Source: Microbacterium sp. (lineage in GTDB: Bacteria; Actinomycetota; Actinomycetes; Actinomycetales; Microbacteriaceae). Taken from it: a DNA stretch of 64,000 bases. The notes under the pieces are model-generated. The model made no database searches. It was not told the origin of the DNA and was given only the letters and a program-made list of their open reading frames with translations. This document shows, in pieces, positions 27,064 to 35,568 of the stretch; position 1 is the first letter of the stretch; each line of letters begins with the position of its first letter. The translations under genes were made by a program, and so were the position numbers. The DNA lies in assembly GCA_013823625.1 (NCBI GenBank), contig PNMM01000001.1, positions 930,001-994,000 on the forward strand. Reading direction: 5' to 3'.

Positions 27064-28329
27064 TTACTTGGCGTCGAGAACGTAGCCGGCTTCGCCGTGC
27101 ACGATCGGGTCGATGCCCGCGATCTCGTCTTCTTCCGTCACACGGAAGCCCATGGTCTTCTCGATGGCCATACCAATGACGTAGGCCATGACGAACGAGT
27201 AGATCATCACCGTGAAGGCGGCGATCGCCTGCACGAGCAGCTGCGTGAACGAACCGCTGTAGATGAGGCCGGTGCCGTTGGCGAAGAAGCCCAGGTACAG
27301 CGTTCCGATGAGACCACCGATGAGGTGGATTCCCACGACGTCGAGCGAGTCGTCGAAGCCGAGCTTGAACTTCAGGTCGACCGCGAGGGCACAGAGAGCA
27401 CCAGCGAGGAGGCCGAGAACGATCGCCCACACGGGAGTCAGCGAGGCACACGCCGGGGTGATGGCGACGAGACCAGCAACGGCACCCGATGCGGCACCGA
27501 TCGAGGTCGGCTTGCCGTCCTTGATCTTCTCGACGATGAGCCAAGCGAGCAACGCGGCAGCCGGAGCAGCGATAGTGTTGATAAACGCAAGGGCAGCAAC
27601 GCCATCAGCAGCGAGCTCCGAGCCGGCGTTGAAGCCGAACCAGCCGAACCACAGCAGGCCAGCGCCGAGCAGCACGAACGGCGGGTTGTGGGGAACGTGC
27701 GCACCCTTGGCGAAGCCAACGCGCTTGCCGAGAACGAGGGCAAGAGCGAGAGCAGCAGCACCCGCGTTGATGTGCACCGCGGTGCCACCAGCGAAGTCGA
27801 TCGCGCCGACGCCGAAGAACTCCTGCATGCCGTAGGTGATCCAGCCACCGTCGGTGAAGGCGAGCGTCTCGGGGTCGAGCGTGAAGTTGAACACCCAGCT
27901 CGCGACGGGGAAGTAGACGATGGTCGCCCACAGACCCGCAAAGAGCATCCAGGCACCGAACTTCGCGCGGTCAGCGATGGCACCCGAGATGAGCGCCACG
28001 GTGATGATCGCAAAGGTCGCCTGGAAGGCAGCGAATGCCAGCGGCGGGAACGCCGCACCCTCGGGAACCTCGAGGAGGCTCGCGAGGCCAAGGGCGCCCG
28101 TGTCGATGCCGATGAGGCCGTCGATGCCGACGTTGTTGGCGAAGCTGATCGCGTAGCCGTAGAGAACCCACAGCACGCCGATGAGGCCGATCGCGCCGAA
28201 GCTCAGCATCATCATGCTGATGACGCTCTTGGCCTTGACGAGTCCTCCGTAGAAGAACGCGAGCCCGGGGGTCATCAACAGCACGAGTGCTGAACAAATG
28301 AGGAGGAAGGCGGTATTGCCCTGATCCAT
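27064..28329 (-). CDS. amt: Ammonium transporter Amt
   Basis: Conducts ammonium across the membrane under nitrogen limitation. 421 residues and about 11 membrane segments. Family signatures: N-terminal LMTPGLAFFYGGLVK, the pore histidines in AVHINAGAAALALAL and VGIHLIGGLIGTLY, and the C-terminal GIDPIVHGEAGY that contacts PII proteins. No glnK lies next to it. The ATG follows GAGAGG. A four-half-site GlnR-like box lies about 110-145 bases upstream, which fits nitrogen control. Confidence 0.97.
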   Translation of the reverse strand: MDQGNTAFLLICSALVLLMTPGLAFFYGGLVKAKSVISMMMLSFGAIGLIGVLWVLYGYAISFANNVGIDGLIGIDTGALGLASLLEVPEGAAFPPLAFAAFQATFAIITVALISGAIADRAKFGAWMLFAGLWATIVYFPVASWVFNFTLDPETLAFTDGGWITYGMQEFFGVGAIDFAGGTAVHINAGAAALALALVLGKRVGFAKGAHVPHNPPFVLLGAGLLWFGWFGFNAGSELAADGVAALAFINTIAAPAAALLAWLIVEKIKDGKPTSIGAASGAVAGLVAITPACASLTPVWAIVLGLLAGALCALAVDLKFKLGFDDSLDVVGIHLIGGLIGTLYLGFFANGTGLIYSGSFTQLLVQAIAAFTVMIYSFVMAYVIGMAIEKTMGFRVTEEDEIAGIDPIVHGEAGYVLDAK

Positions 28330-28435
28330 GTCAAACCTCTCTTATGGTGGCAAGGGAGCGCCCGACTCGAGGACTCAGGTTCGGGACATGACTCCCCCGG
28401 CGAGTCCGGGCACATGCACAGTGTTGGCCGGAGAG

Positions 28436-28473
28436 GTTTCGGCAGGTGTGTCGGCATGTTTCCCAGGTGTTAC
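28436..28473 (-). promoter_or_regulatory. GlnR-type operator upstream of amt
   Basis: On the minus strand the half-sites are GTAAC, GAAAC, ACACA and GAAAC, each separated by exactly six bases. The actinobacterial GlnR pattern is GTnAC-n6-GAAAC, repeated. Three of the four half-sites match perfectly, and all keep the 11-base helical spacing. The target is amt, about 107 bases from the nearest half-site. Confidence 0.7.
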
Positions 28474-28521
28474 ACGCACACCCCGCAGGTAAACATCGCG
28501 TTTCGTGGATGCTCGAATCGC

Positions 28522-29886
28522 CTAGGAGCTCACCCTGTCGTCGTCGAACACGTCGGGAATGCCGTCACCGTCGGCATCGACCTTTTCGTCGGCGAGTTGC
28601 CGCTTGTACTGCCGATTACGCGTGCCGAGCAGGGCAACGGCCAACAGCGCCGCAATCAGCGAGCCGAGCAAGATTCCGACCTTGCCGACGTCGTCGAGCG
28701 CGCTGCCCTGGCCGAAGCTGAGTTCACTGATCAACAGAGAGACGGTGAATCCCATGCCGGCGAGCAGCGCAAGCCCAATGAGGTCGACCCACCGCACGCC
28801 GCGCGGCAACGACACGCCCGGAAGGCGCGTCACGAGCCAGGTGGCCACCGTAATGCCGATCGTCTTGCCGACCACGAGCCCGAGCATGATGCCGATGGCG
28901 ACGGGGCTCGTGACAGCATCCACCAGCCCGTTCCAGCCCCCGACGGCAACGCCCGCCGAGAAGAAGGCGAAGACCGGAACCGCGACACCGGCACTCAAGG
29001 GGCGGTAGCGGTGCTCGAACAACTCGGCAAGGCCCATTCGCGGGCCGAGCCCGTCGTCGTCTCCGCCCTTTGCGCGTACCGGAATGGCGAAGGCGAGCAG
29101 AACGCCCGCGACCGTCGCGTGCACGCCCGACTCGTACATGAAGAACCAGACGATGAGCCCGATCGGCATGAGGATGAACCAGGCCGCCGTCTCGCGCGCT
29201 CGGAAGAATTCTTGGAATCGCTGGGCGATGACCGCGTACACAGCCAGGCCCACAAACGAGGCGATGAGAAAGACCGGAGCGAGATCGGTCGTGTAGAAGA
29301 AGGCGATGATCGTGATGGCGATGAGGTCATCGACTACCGCGAGCGTCAGCAAGAAGGTTCGCAGCGCCAGGGGCAATGACGTGCCGACGACCGCGAGCAC
29401 CGCGAGGGCGAAGGCAATGTCGGTCGCCACGGGGATCGCCCAGCCGCGCTGCGCCTCGGCACCCGCATCGAGCGTCACGATGACGTAGATCATCGCGGGG
29501 AGCACGACGCCACCGACGGCCGCGACGACGGGCACGAGCGCCTTGCGAGGGTCACGCAATTCGCCGGCGATGAACTCACGCTTAAGTTCGAGCCCCGCGA
29601 GAAAGAAGAAAATCGCGAGCAGGCCGTCGGCCGCAATGTGGCCAACCGAGATCTTCCACGACGCCTCGCCGAACCCGATCGTGAGGTATGTGTCGCGCAA
29701 GCTGAAGTAGGCCTCACCCCAGCCGGAGTTCGCGACGATGAGGGCGAGCACCGTGGCCGACAAGAGCAGGATGCCGCCCACGGTCTCGCGACGCAAGATG
29801 CGCTCAATCCAGAGCGACTCGCGATAACGGCGCTGGGCGCTCGTTAGCGGAGCGGAGGTCGAGACAGGGTGCGGCGACTCGGTCAT
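28522..29886 (-). CDS. nhaA: Na+/H+ antiporter NhaA
   Basis: Electrogenic exchange of sodium or lithium for protons across the membrane. 454 residues and about 12 membrane segments. The essential aspartates are visible: VATDIAFAL (Asp near 155) and [10 protein letters not shown] (two Asp near 184-185). The C-terminus has an acidic tail ([16 protein letters not shown]) resembling a calcium-type acidic loop. I chose the ATG at 29886 because GGAAGG lies 4 bases before it; an in-frame start at 29931 would add 15 residues. It lies after zapE on the same strand. Confidence 0.94.
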   Translation of the reverse strand: MTESPHPVSTSAPLTSAQRRYRESLWIERILRRETVGGILLLSATVLALIVANSGWGEAYFSLRDTYLTIGFGEASWKISVGHIAADGLLAIFFFLAGLELKREFIAGELRDPRKALVPVVAAVGGVVLPAMIYVIVTLDAGAEAQRGWAIPVATDIAFALAVLAVVGTSLPLALRTFLLTLAVVDDLIAITIIAFFYTTDLAPVFLIASFVGLAVYAVIAQRFQEFFRARETAAWFILMPIGLIVWFFMYESGVHATVAGVLLAFAIPVRAKGGDDDGLGPRMGLAELFEHRYRPLSAGVAVPVFAFFSAGVAVGGWNGLVDAVTSPVAIGIMLGLVVGKTIGITVATWLVTRLPGVSLPRGVRWVDLIGLALLAGMGFTVSLLISELSFGQGSALDDVGKVGILLGSLIAALLAVALLGTRNRQYKRQLADEKVDADGDGIPDVFDDDRVSS

Positions 29887-29944
29887 GAGGCCTTCCGGGG
29901 TCATGATCTGTGGCTCGTCGAGCCCAGACACACCAATCAGCGAT

Positions 29945-29964
29945 CCGCCGAGTGCTCTCGGCGG
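29945..29964 (-). other. Perfect hairpin in the nhaA leader
   Basis: CCGCCGAG / CTCGGCGG, 8 bp with a 4-nt loop, in the roughly 100-base leader of nhaA. Confidence 0.45.
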
Positions 29965-29995
29965 GCCGACCAGACTTCCCGGCGCTCCGTTGTTG

Positions 29996-30001
29996 AGTCT
30001 A
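29996..30001 (-). promoter_or_regulatory. nhaA: Predicted nhaA -10 box (TAGACT) overlapping the zapE stop
   Basis: TAGACT begins within the zapE stop codon. The inferred start near 29989 gives a leader of about 103 bases to the ATG at 29886. Confidence 0.4.
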
Positions 30002-31018
30002 GGCGGTGGTGAGGGCGATCATGCGGGAGGTGGCCCGCAAGTACTTCTTGCGGTATCCACCACTCAACATGTCGTCAGGGAACACCTGATCGAGCGGAAC
30101 CCCCGTGGCGTGGATGCGCACTTGAGCGTCGTAGAGCCGGTCGACGAGAGCGACCAGGCGGAGGGCATCCGTCTGATTCGACAGCACCTCGACGTCGGTC
30201 AGCCCGATCGCATCGAGACCGCGAATGAGGCCGACGTATCGACTCGGATGCACGGTGGCCAGGTGCGCCAACACGTCGGCGAATCGATCGATCGTCACCG
30301 CGCCCTTCTCGGCCTCGATTCGCGCCGCGAACTCATCGCTCGTGAGCGCCACGGCGTGACCTTCGATATCGCGCTTTCGGTAGTCTTCGCCATCGATGCG
30401 CACGGTCGTGAAGCGGTCAGCGAGAGCGTTGATTTCGCGCAAGAAGTCTTGAGCGGCGAAGCGCCCTTCACCCAGCGCGTGCGGCGGAGTGTTGGAGGTT
30501 GCCGCGATGCGCGTGCCACTCGCGACGAGCTCCCCGAGCAGTCGCGACATCACCATCGTGTCGCCCGGGTCGTCGAGCTCGAACTCGTCAATCGCGATGA
30601 GCGTCGCACCGCGAAAGTGAGCGACCGCCTCGCGGTAGCCGAGCGCGCCGACAATCGCGGTGTACTCGATGAACGTGCCGAAGTAGGTGCGGCCGCGCGT
30701 TCGGTGCCACAGCGCGGCGAGCAAGTGCGTCTTGCCGACGCCAAAGCCGCCGTCGAGATAAATGCCCGGCTTGGCCACGGGCGCCGACGACTTGCGCGAG
30801 AAGAGCCCCCGGGCGGGTGCCTCCGTCTCGCCCGCAAACGTGCGCATGGCCTCGACCGCCTCGGCCTGCGAGGGGTAGCGCGGGTCAGGCACGTAGTTCT
30901 CGAGGCTTGCCGTCGCGAACTGCGGCGGCGGAGTGAGGTGACCGACCAGTTCGGCAGCGGTCATGCCCGGCTGCCGGTCGGTGAGCCGCGCCGCGGTCGT
31001 GCCAGGGTGCACCGTCAT
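29999..31018 (-). CDS. zapE: ZapE/AFG1-like ATPase
   Basis: P-loop ATPase of the AFG1 family. ZapE in proteobacteria binds the FtsZ ring; in actinobacteria the role is inferred only. 339 residues. Walker [14 protein letters not shown], Walker [17 protein letters not shown] and the sensor [14 protein letters not shown] are all present. It is divergent from sufE. Confidence 0.92.
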   Translation of the reverse strand: MTVHPGTTAARLTDRQPGMTAAELVGHLTPPPQFATASLENYVPDPRYPSQAEAVEAMRTFAGETEAPARGLFSRKSSAPVAKPGIYLDGGFGVGKTHLLAALWHRTRGRTYFGTFIEYTAIVGALGYREAVAHFRGATLIAIDEFELDDPGDTMVMSRLLGELVASGTRIAATSNTPPHALGEGRFAAQDFLREINALADRFTTVRIDGEDYRKRDIEGHAVALTSDEFAARIEAEKGAVTIDRFADVLAHLATVHPSRYVGLIRGLDAIGLTDVEVLSNQTDALRLVALVDRLYDAQVRIHATGVPLDQVFPDDMLSGGYRKKYLRATSRMIALTTA

Positions 31019-31141
31019 CGTTCGCTCTCGGGCTTATCGCACTCGCGTGAGATCACGCGGCGCCCAGCCGGAGTGCGGTTCATGAGTGATGGGCGGTGGT
31101 CACCAGTTTACCGGGGCGCAGATGCACGAACGCCGTGCCGC

Positions 31142-31147
31142 TAGCGT
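31142..31147 (+). promoter_or_regulatory. Leaderless-type -10 box of sufE (TAGCGT)
   Basis: TAGCGT, then 7 bases, then the GTG at 31155. No ribosome site precedes the GTG. Confidence 0.55.
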
Positions 31148-31154
31148 TGACGGC

Positions 31155-31589
31155 GTGACCGACCTTCCCGCCTCACTCGCCGAGATTCGCGACGACTTTC
31201 TGTCGTTCAGCGAGGCCGACCGGCTGCAGCTACTGCTCGAGTTCTCGAACGAGCTGCCCGCGGTCGCCCAGAAGTATCGCGAGCATCCCGAACTGCTCGA
31301 ACGCGTCGAAGAGTGCCAGTCGCCCGTGTACTTCATCGCCGAGGTTGCACCCTCGGGTCGCGTCGACGTGCACGTGACGGCTCCGGCTGAGGCCCCGACG
31401 ACGCGCGGCTTCGCGTCGATCATTGCCCAGGGGCTGAGCGGGCTCTCTGCCGCCGAGGTTCTCGCGGTTCCTGACGACTTCGCGCTCATGCTCGGGCTCA
31501 CCGGCGCCGTGAGCCCCCTGCGTCTCAATGGCATGTCGGGCATGCTGTGGCGCGTGAAGCGCCAGGTGCTCGCCAAGATGGCCGCGTAA
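31155..31589 (+). CDS. sufE: SufE family sulfur acceptor
   Basis: Accepts persulfide sulfur from a cysteine desulfurase for Fe-S cluster assembly. 144 residues from the GTG at 31155, chosen because it gives the normal SufE N-terminus (LPASLAEIRDDFLSFSE) and sits 7 bases after a -10 box. The acceptor Cys54 lies in VEECQSPVY. No other suf gene is in the window. The stop overlaps the next start (TAATG). Confidence 0.9.
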   Translation: MTDLPASLAEIRDDFLSFSEADRLQLLLEFSNELPAVAQKYREHPELLERVEECQSPVYFIAEVAPSGRVDVHVTAPAEAPTTRGFASIIAQGLSGLSAAEVLAVPDDFALMLGLTGAVSPLRLNGMSGMLWRVKRQVLAKMAA

Positions 31590-32305
31590 TGCTGCGCCGC
31601 CTCATTCCCGCCGCGGGCGGAGAGATCGACCTCGATGCTCCGGATGCCCGCACCGGCCTGCTCGATTGGTACGCGCCGCGCCTCCCCGAGTACGTGCGGC
31701 TCAACCTGGTCTCGACGCTCGACGGCCGCGCCGCCGGGCCTGACGGCACCTCGGAGTCGCTCACGTCACGCGCCGACCGCATGATTCTCGGGGTCATCCG
31801 CGAGCTCGCCGATGTCGTTGTTGTGGGCGCCGAGTCGGTGCGACGGGAAGGTCTCGGCCGGCCACGCCGGGCGGCTCTCGCGATCGTGTCGGCCACCGGA
31901 AACCTCTCGGGCCACCGGCTCGACGAGCACGCCGACCGCACGATGCCCGTCATCGTCATCACCACGGCCGCGGGTGCCGAGCGCGCTGCAGCGACCGCGC
32001 CGACCGCGACCGTGCGGGTGCTGGAGGCCGCGCCTGGCGAGCGCATCGCGCCCGCGGCCATGCTTGATGACCTGCGTCAACAGGGGTTCCGCGGCGTCGT
32101 TCTCGAGGGTGGACCGACCCTCGCGGCTCAGTTCGTGCAGGCAGGCCTCGTCGACGAGCTGTGCCTCACAATCATGCCGCGCGTGGGCGGACCGGCGTTG
32201 CCGTTGCTCGCGGGCGGTGCCGCCGACATCACTTCTCTGACGGCGACCCAGTTGCTCGTGGACGAGTCGAGCGCCCAGTTCGGCCGGTGGTCGCTGCGGT
32301 CGTGA
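31589..32305 (+). CDS. RibD C-terminal domain (pyrimidine reductase-like) protein
   Basis: 238 residues of the RibD_C/dihydrofolate-reductase-like fold, NADPH-dependent. Visible family motifs: VRLNLVSTLDGRAAG near the N-terminus, the TSRADRMILGVIRELADVVVVGAESVR helix-strand, and VVLEGGPTLAAQFVQAGLVDEL. It lacks the RibD deaminase domain, so it may act alone on another substrate. The start ATG shares one base with the sufE TAA. Its last 77 bases overlap the convergent hydrolase gene. Confidence 0.87.
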   Translation: MLRRLIPAAGGEIDLDAPDARTGLLDWYAPRLPEYVRLNLVSTLDGRAAGPDGTSESLTSRADRMILGVIRELADVVVVGAESVRREGLGRPRRAALAIVSATGNLSGHRLDEHADRTMPVIVITTAAGAERAAATAPTATVRVLEAAPGERIAPAAMLDDLRQQGFRGVVLEGGPTLAAQFVQAGLVDELCLTIMPRVGGPALPLLAGGAADITSLTATQLLVDESSAQFGRWSLRS

Positions 32306-33527
32306 CGTCGGGGGCTCGCAGCCCTTGCTCGTCGAGCCACACGCGAATCGCACGATTCCAGCGCTCGGGGTCAAAGTTCCAGAGCTTGGTGTGACGCGCG
32401 ACAGCGAACCGCTCAATCCTGACGACGTCGGGCCGCGCGGCCGCGAGGGCCACGCTGCCGTCGCTGGGCACGTAGCCGTCGTCGTCGCTGTGCAGCAACA
32501 GCATCGGGATGCTCAGCTCGGCTGAGCGCGCCACGATGTCGAGGCGCTCGAAGTCGATCGGCTGAGCAAGCCCAACCCAGCGCGCCGCGTGCTCTGACGA
32601 CAGCATCGCGAGGGCGGCATCCCGCACCGCCGGCGGCAATCCGGTTTCGGCCGCTTGAAAGCGCAACACCGAGATCCAGTCGACTACGGGCGACTCGAGA
32701 ACGACCCCGTTGATGTGTGGGGCAAGAGTCGACCGCGTGATGCACTGCAAGACCGTTGCGCCACCCATCGACCAGCCCATGAGCACGATGCGGCGCGCGC
32801 CCTGTTCGCGCGCGTAGGCAATCGCCGCGTGCACATCGCGCCACTCTTCGTCGCCGAGCGCGTATCGGCCATCGTGGCTTGCGGGCGCGTCGCCGTCATT
32901 GCGGTAGCTGATGAGCAGGCAGTGGTGCCCGGCCTCGCGAAACACCTCGACCGCGCGCAGCCCTTCGGCGCGCGTGACTCCCCTACCGTGCACGGCGATC
33001 ATCCAGTCGTGGCTGTCGGTTTCGGGGGCGATGTGCCAGGCGGGCGCCACGCCCACGGGAGTCACAATGCCCACCTCTGAGAACGGCACCCGCAGGTCGG
33101 CGGGCGTGAGGTACCACCACCCTGCCCATCGCCCGTGGGATGCCCGCTCAAGGTCACCCCGCTGCACACTGTCGAGCCGGCGCAACACCGAACGCTCATC
33201 GGCCTCGAGTACCTCGCCAATGCGCGCGTGCCCGCGGTCGCCGTCGAACCACAGGCTGTAGCGTCCGTTCACGATCGTGTCGGCGGTTCGGCTCAACAAC
33301 ACCGTGTGGACATCATGATCGACGGCGAGAATCTCGATGTCGTAGGTGCGGCGACGAGGCGGCGTGACGACATTGCGGGCAACAGCCATCGCAACAGCGG
33401 CGGCGCCCAGCACGGCTGCGCCCGTCGCGACGATGACGAGTGCGGTCGCGCGTGCGGCCCACCGTCGACGACTCGTCACGAGGCGGCCAGAACGGGGGGC
33501 GAGGGCAGAACGGCGAGTCTCACGCAC
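32229..33527 (-). CDS. Signal-anchored alpha/beta hydrolase, probable extracytoplasmic esterase
   Basis: 432 residues from the GTG at 33527. The frame opens at a TTG at 33539, and another in-frame GTG lies at 33479, so the start is uncertain. A basic N-terminus and one hydrophobic segment (TALVIVATGAAVLGAAAVAMAVA) form a signal or anchor. The hydrolase domain carries the nucleophile elbow GWSMGG (Ser near 252), an acid in HSDDDGYVP (near 348) and the histidine in ARHTKLWNF (near 378). The last 30 or so residues are Thr/Arg-rich and are encoded antisense to the end of the RibD-like gene. The substrate is unknown. Confidence 0.87.
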   Translation of the reverse strand: MRETRRSALAPRSGRLVTSRRRWAARATALVIVATGAAVLGAAAVAMAVARNVVTPPRRRTYDIEILAVDHDVHTVLLSRTADTIVNGRYSLWFDGDRGHARIGEVLEADERSVLRRLDSVQRGDLERASHGRWAGWWYLTPADLRVPFSEVGIVTPVGVAPAWHIAPETDSHDWMIAVHGRGVTRAEGLRAVEVFREAGHHCLLISYRNDGDAPASHDGRYALGDEEWRDVHAAIAYAREQGARRIVLMGWSMGGATVLQCITRSTLAPHINGVVLESPVVDWISVLRFQAAETGLPPAVRDAALAMLSSEHAARWVGLAQPIDFERLDIVARSAELSIPMLLLHSDDDGYVPSDGSVALAAARPDVVRIERFAVARHTKLWNFDPERWNRAIRVWLDEQGLRAPDVTTAATTGRTGRSTRPRATGSPSEK

Positions 33528-33546
33528 CGAACCTAGCAACAGCGCC

Positions 33547-33552
33547 TATTCT
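33547..33552 (+). promoter_or_regulatory. Leaderless-type -10 box of the DUF3000 gene (TATTCT)
   Basis: TATTCT, then 6 bases, then the GTG at 33559. Confidence 0.55.
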
Positions 33553-33558
33553 GCACAC

Positions 33559-34158
33559 GTGTCTCACGCCACGGCCGACGAGCCGACGCCGCAGGCTGTC
33601 TTCGACGCCATCGTGGCCTCGGTCGAGCGGGCTGAGCTGCGCGAAGAGCTACAGGTGACTCCGATTCCCGCTCCAAGCGGCATCGCTCCCTACTCGTACG
33701 CTCTTGCCGCTGACGTCAACCCGGCCCGTCACGCCGACGACTCCGACCTCGGCACAGGGCGGCTCATCGTCTTGTTTGACCCCTCAGCGCCCGAAGGGTG
33801 GGGTGGCACGGTGCGCGTGATTTGTTACGCGCAAGCGCCGCTCGAGACCGAGATTGGGCTCGACCCCTTCGTTGCCGACGTGGCCTGGTCGTGGCTCGTT
33901 GACGCCCTGGCCGCGCGAGGCGCCCACTACACCGCGGCCAGCGGCACGGCGACGAAGGTGCTCTCCACGGGATACGGCGAGCTCGCGAGCCAAGGCAGCG
34001 GCGCACAAATCGAGTTGCGAGCCTCGTGGACTCCGCTCGACGGCGATCTCACCGCGCACGTCGAAGGTTGGGGTGAATTGCTCTGCATGGTTGCCGGCTA
34101 CCCGCCCACTCCTGACGGTGTGGCGGTGCTGCAACCTCGGCGGGAGCCTCGTGGCTAA
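33559..34158 (+). CDS. DUF3000 family protein
   Basis: 199 residues from the GTG at 33559. An actinobacterial family of unknown function, usually encoded directly before an RNase D/HRDC protein, as here. The sequence is soluble and mixed alpha/beta, with LGTGRLIVLFDPSAPEGWGGTVRVICYA and LRASWTPLDGD as conserved-looking blocks. It overlaps the next gene by 8 bases, implying coupled translation. Confidence 0.88.
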   Translation: MSHATADEPTPQAVFDAIVASVERAELREELQVTPIPAPSGIAPYSYALAADVNPARHADDSDLGTGRLIVLFDPSAPEGWGGTVRVICYAQAPLETEIGLDPFVADVAWSWLVDALAARGAHYTAASGTATKVLSTGYGELASQGSGAQIELRASWTPLDGDLTAHVEGWGELLCMVAGYPPTPDGVAVLQPRREPRG

Positions 34159-35488
34159 CCGCCCACCCATTACCGACCCGTTTCTGGTTCCCGACCTGCC
34201 TCCTCCCCCACGGCGGCGGTCAGAAACCTCAGCACCCTCTGCGCCGAAGGCCGAGGCTGCGTCGACTCCCGCACTCCCGACGGCCACACTCGCCCGCACC
34301 CCCGTGGTTATCGACACGCGTGAGGCCTATCTCGCGGCCGTCGACGAGCTCGCCCGCGCCGACGGCCCCGTGGCGGTGGATGCCGAACGGGCCAGCGGCT
34401 TCCGCTACTCGCAGCGGGCCTACCTCATTCAGGTCTTCCGCCGTGGGGCGGGCACGTTTTTGTTTGACCCACCCGCTCTCGACTCCTTTCACGAACTTCA
34501 GGCCGCGATCGGCGAAACCGAATGGGTGTTGCACGCCGCGAGCCAAGACCTCGCGTGCTTGCGTGAGCTCGGGCTCGAGCCACCGTCGATCTTCGACACC
34601 GAACTCGGCGCTCGACTTGCTGGCCTGCCGCGCGTGGGGCTTGGCGCCGTCGTTGAAGAAACGCTCGGGCTTCACCTCGCCAAAGAGCACTCGGCCGCCG
34701 ACTGGTCGACGCGTCCTCTGCCGTCGTCGTGGTTGACCTATGCGGCGCTCGATGTCGAGCTCTTGCTCGATGTTCGCGATCGCATTGCGGAGCGCCTTGC
34801 GTCGCAGGGCAAGACAGAACTCTCGGAGCAAGAGTTCGCGGGCGTACTGGCGAAGCCGGTGGCCGAACCCAAGACCGAACCGTGGCGTCGGCTGTCAGGC
34901 ATCTCGACAGTGCGCGGCCAGCGCGCGCTCGCCGTGGCCCGCGAACTCTGGCTTGCTCGAGACGCCTACGCGATCGAGGTTGACACCTCGCCCGGTCGGC
35001 TTTTGCCCGATGCGTCCATCGTGGTTGCGGCACGCACACCCCTGACGTCGAAGCGCGACCTCGCAGCGCTCAAGGCCTTCATGGGCCGAGCGAGCAGAAC
35101 CCAAATTGACCGCTGGTGGGCGGCGATCGAGGCCGGACTTGCGACGGATGACCTGCCGGCGCATCGCGGCTCTGACGAGAGCATCCCGCCCCCACGCTCA
35201 TGGGCCGATCGAAACCCCGAAGCCGACCGTCGCTATCGACTCGTTCGACCGTTGCTGCAGTCGATCGCTGACGCGTTGGAACTGCCCGTCGAGAACCTGC
35301 TCACTCCCGAACATGTGCGCCGCATCGCGTGGCAGCCACCCGGTGACCTGACGGTCGATGCCATCGCCGAAAGCCTCGCGGCGATCGGTGCACGACCGTG
35401 GCAGATTGACGCAACCGCACAGACGATTACGCAAGCCTTTGTTGAGGCACTCCAAGAGCCTGTCGAGGCTTCGGAGGCCGATTCGTAG
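34151..35488 (+). CDS. RNase D-like 3'-5' exonuclease with HRDC domain
   Basis: 445 residues from the GTG that overlaps the DUF3000 stop. After a Pro-rich N-terminus (1-50) comes the DEDDy exonuclease domain: Asp77 and Glu79 (AVDAERASGF), Asp133 (HAASQDLACL), and Tyr197 with Asp201 (YAALDVELLLD). The HRDC domain follows (about 225-300), with a second helical domain at the C-terminus. Likely roles are tRNA or structured-RNA 3' processing. Confidence 0.92.
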   Translation: MANRPPITDPFLVPDLPPPPRRRSETSAPSAPKAEAASTPALPTATLARTPVVIDTREAYLAAVDELARADGPVAVDAERASGFRYSQRAYLIQVFRRGAGTFLFDPPALDSFHELQAAIGETEWVLHAASQDLACLRELGLEPPSIFDTELGARLAGLPRVGLGAVVEETLGLHLAKEHSAADWSTRPLPSSWLTYAALDVELLLDVRDRIAERLASQGKTELSEQEFAGVLAKPVAEPKTEPWRRLSGISTVRGQRALAVARELWLARDAYAIEVDTSPGRLLPDASIVVAARTPLTSKRDLAALKAFMGRASRTQIDRWWAAIEAGLATDDLPAHRGSDESIPPPRSWADRNPEADRRYRLVRPLLQSIADALELPVENLLTPEHVRRIAWQPPGDLTVDAIAESLAAIGARPWQIDATAQTITQAFVEALQEPVEASEADS

Positions 35489-35527
35489 GAAGACGCAGGG
35501 GTTTCGACCCCGGCGCGCGCCCCTCCC

Positions 35528-35533
35528 TAGGCT
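35528..35533 (+). promoter_or_regulatory. Predicted -10 box (TAGGCT) of fadA-fadB
   Basis: TAGGCT 36 bases before the GTG at 35569. The leader of about 29 bases carries GGGAGG as ribosome site. Confidence 0.55.
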
Positions 35534-35568
35534 GAATGTCAGTCCAACACACTCTGGGAGGCACCATC

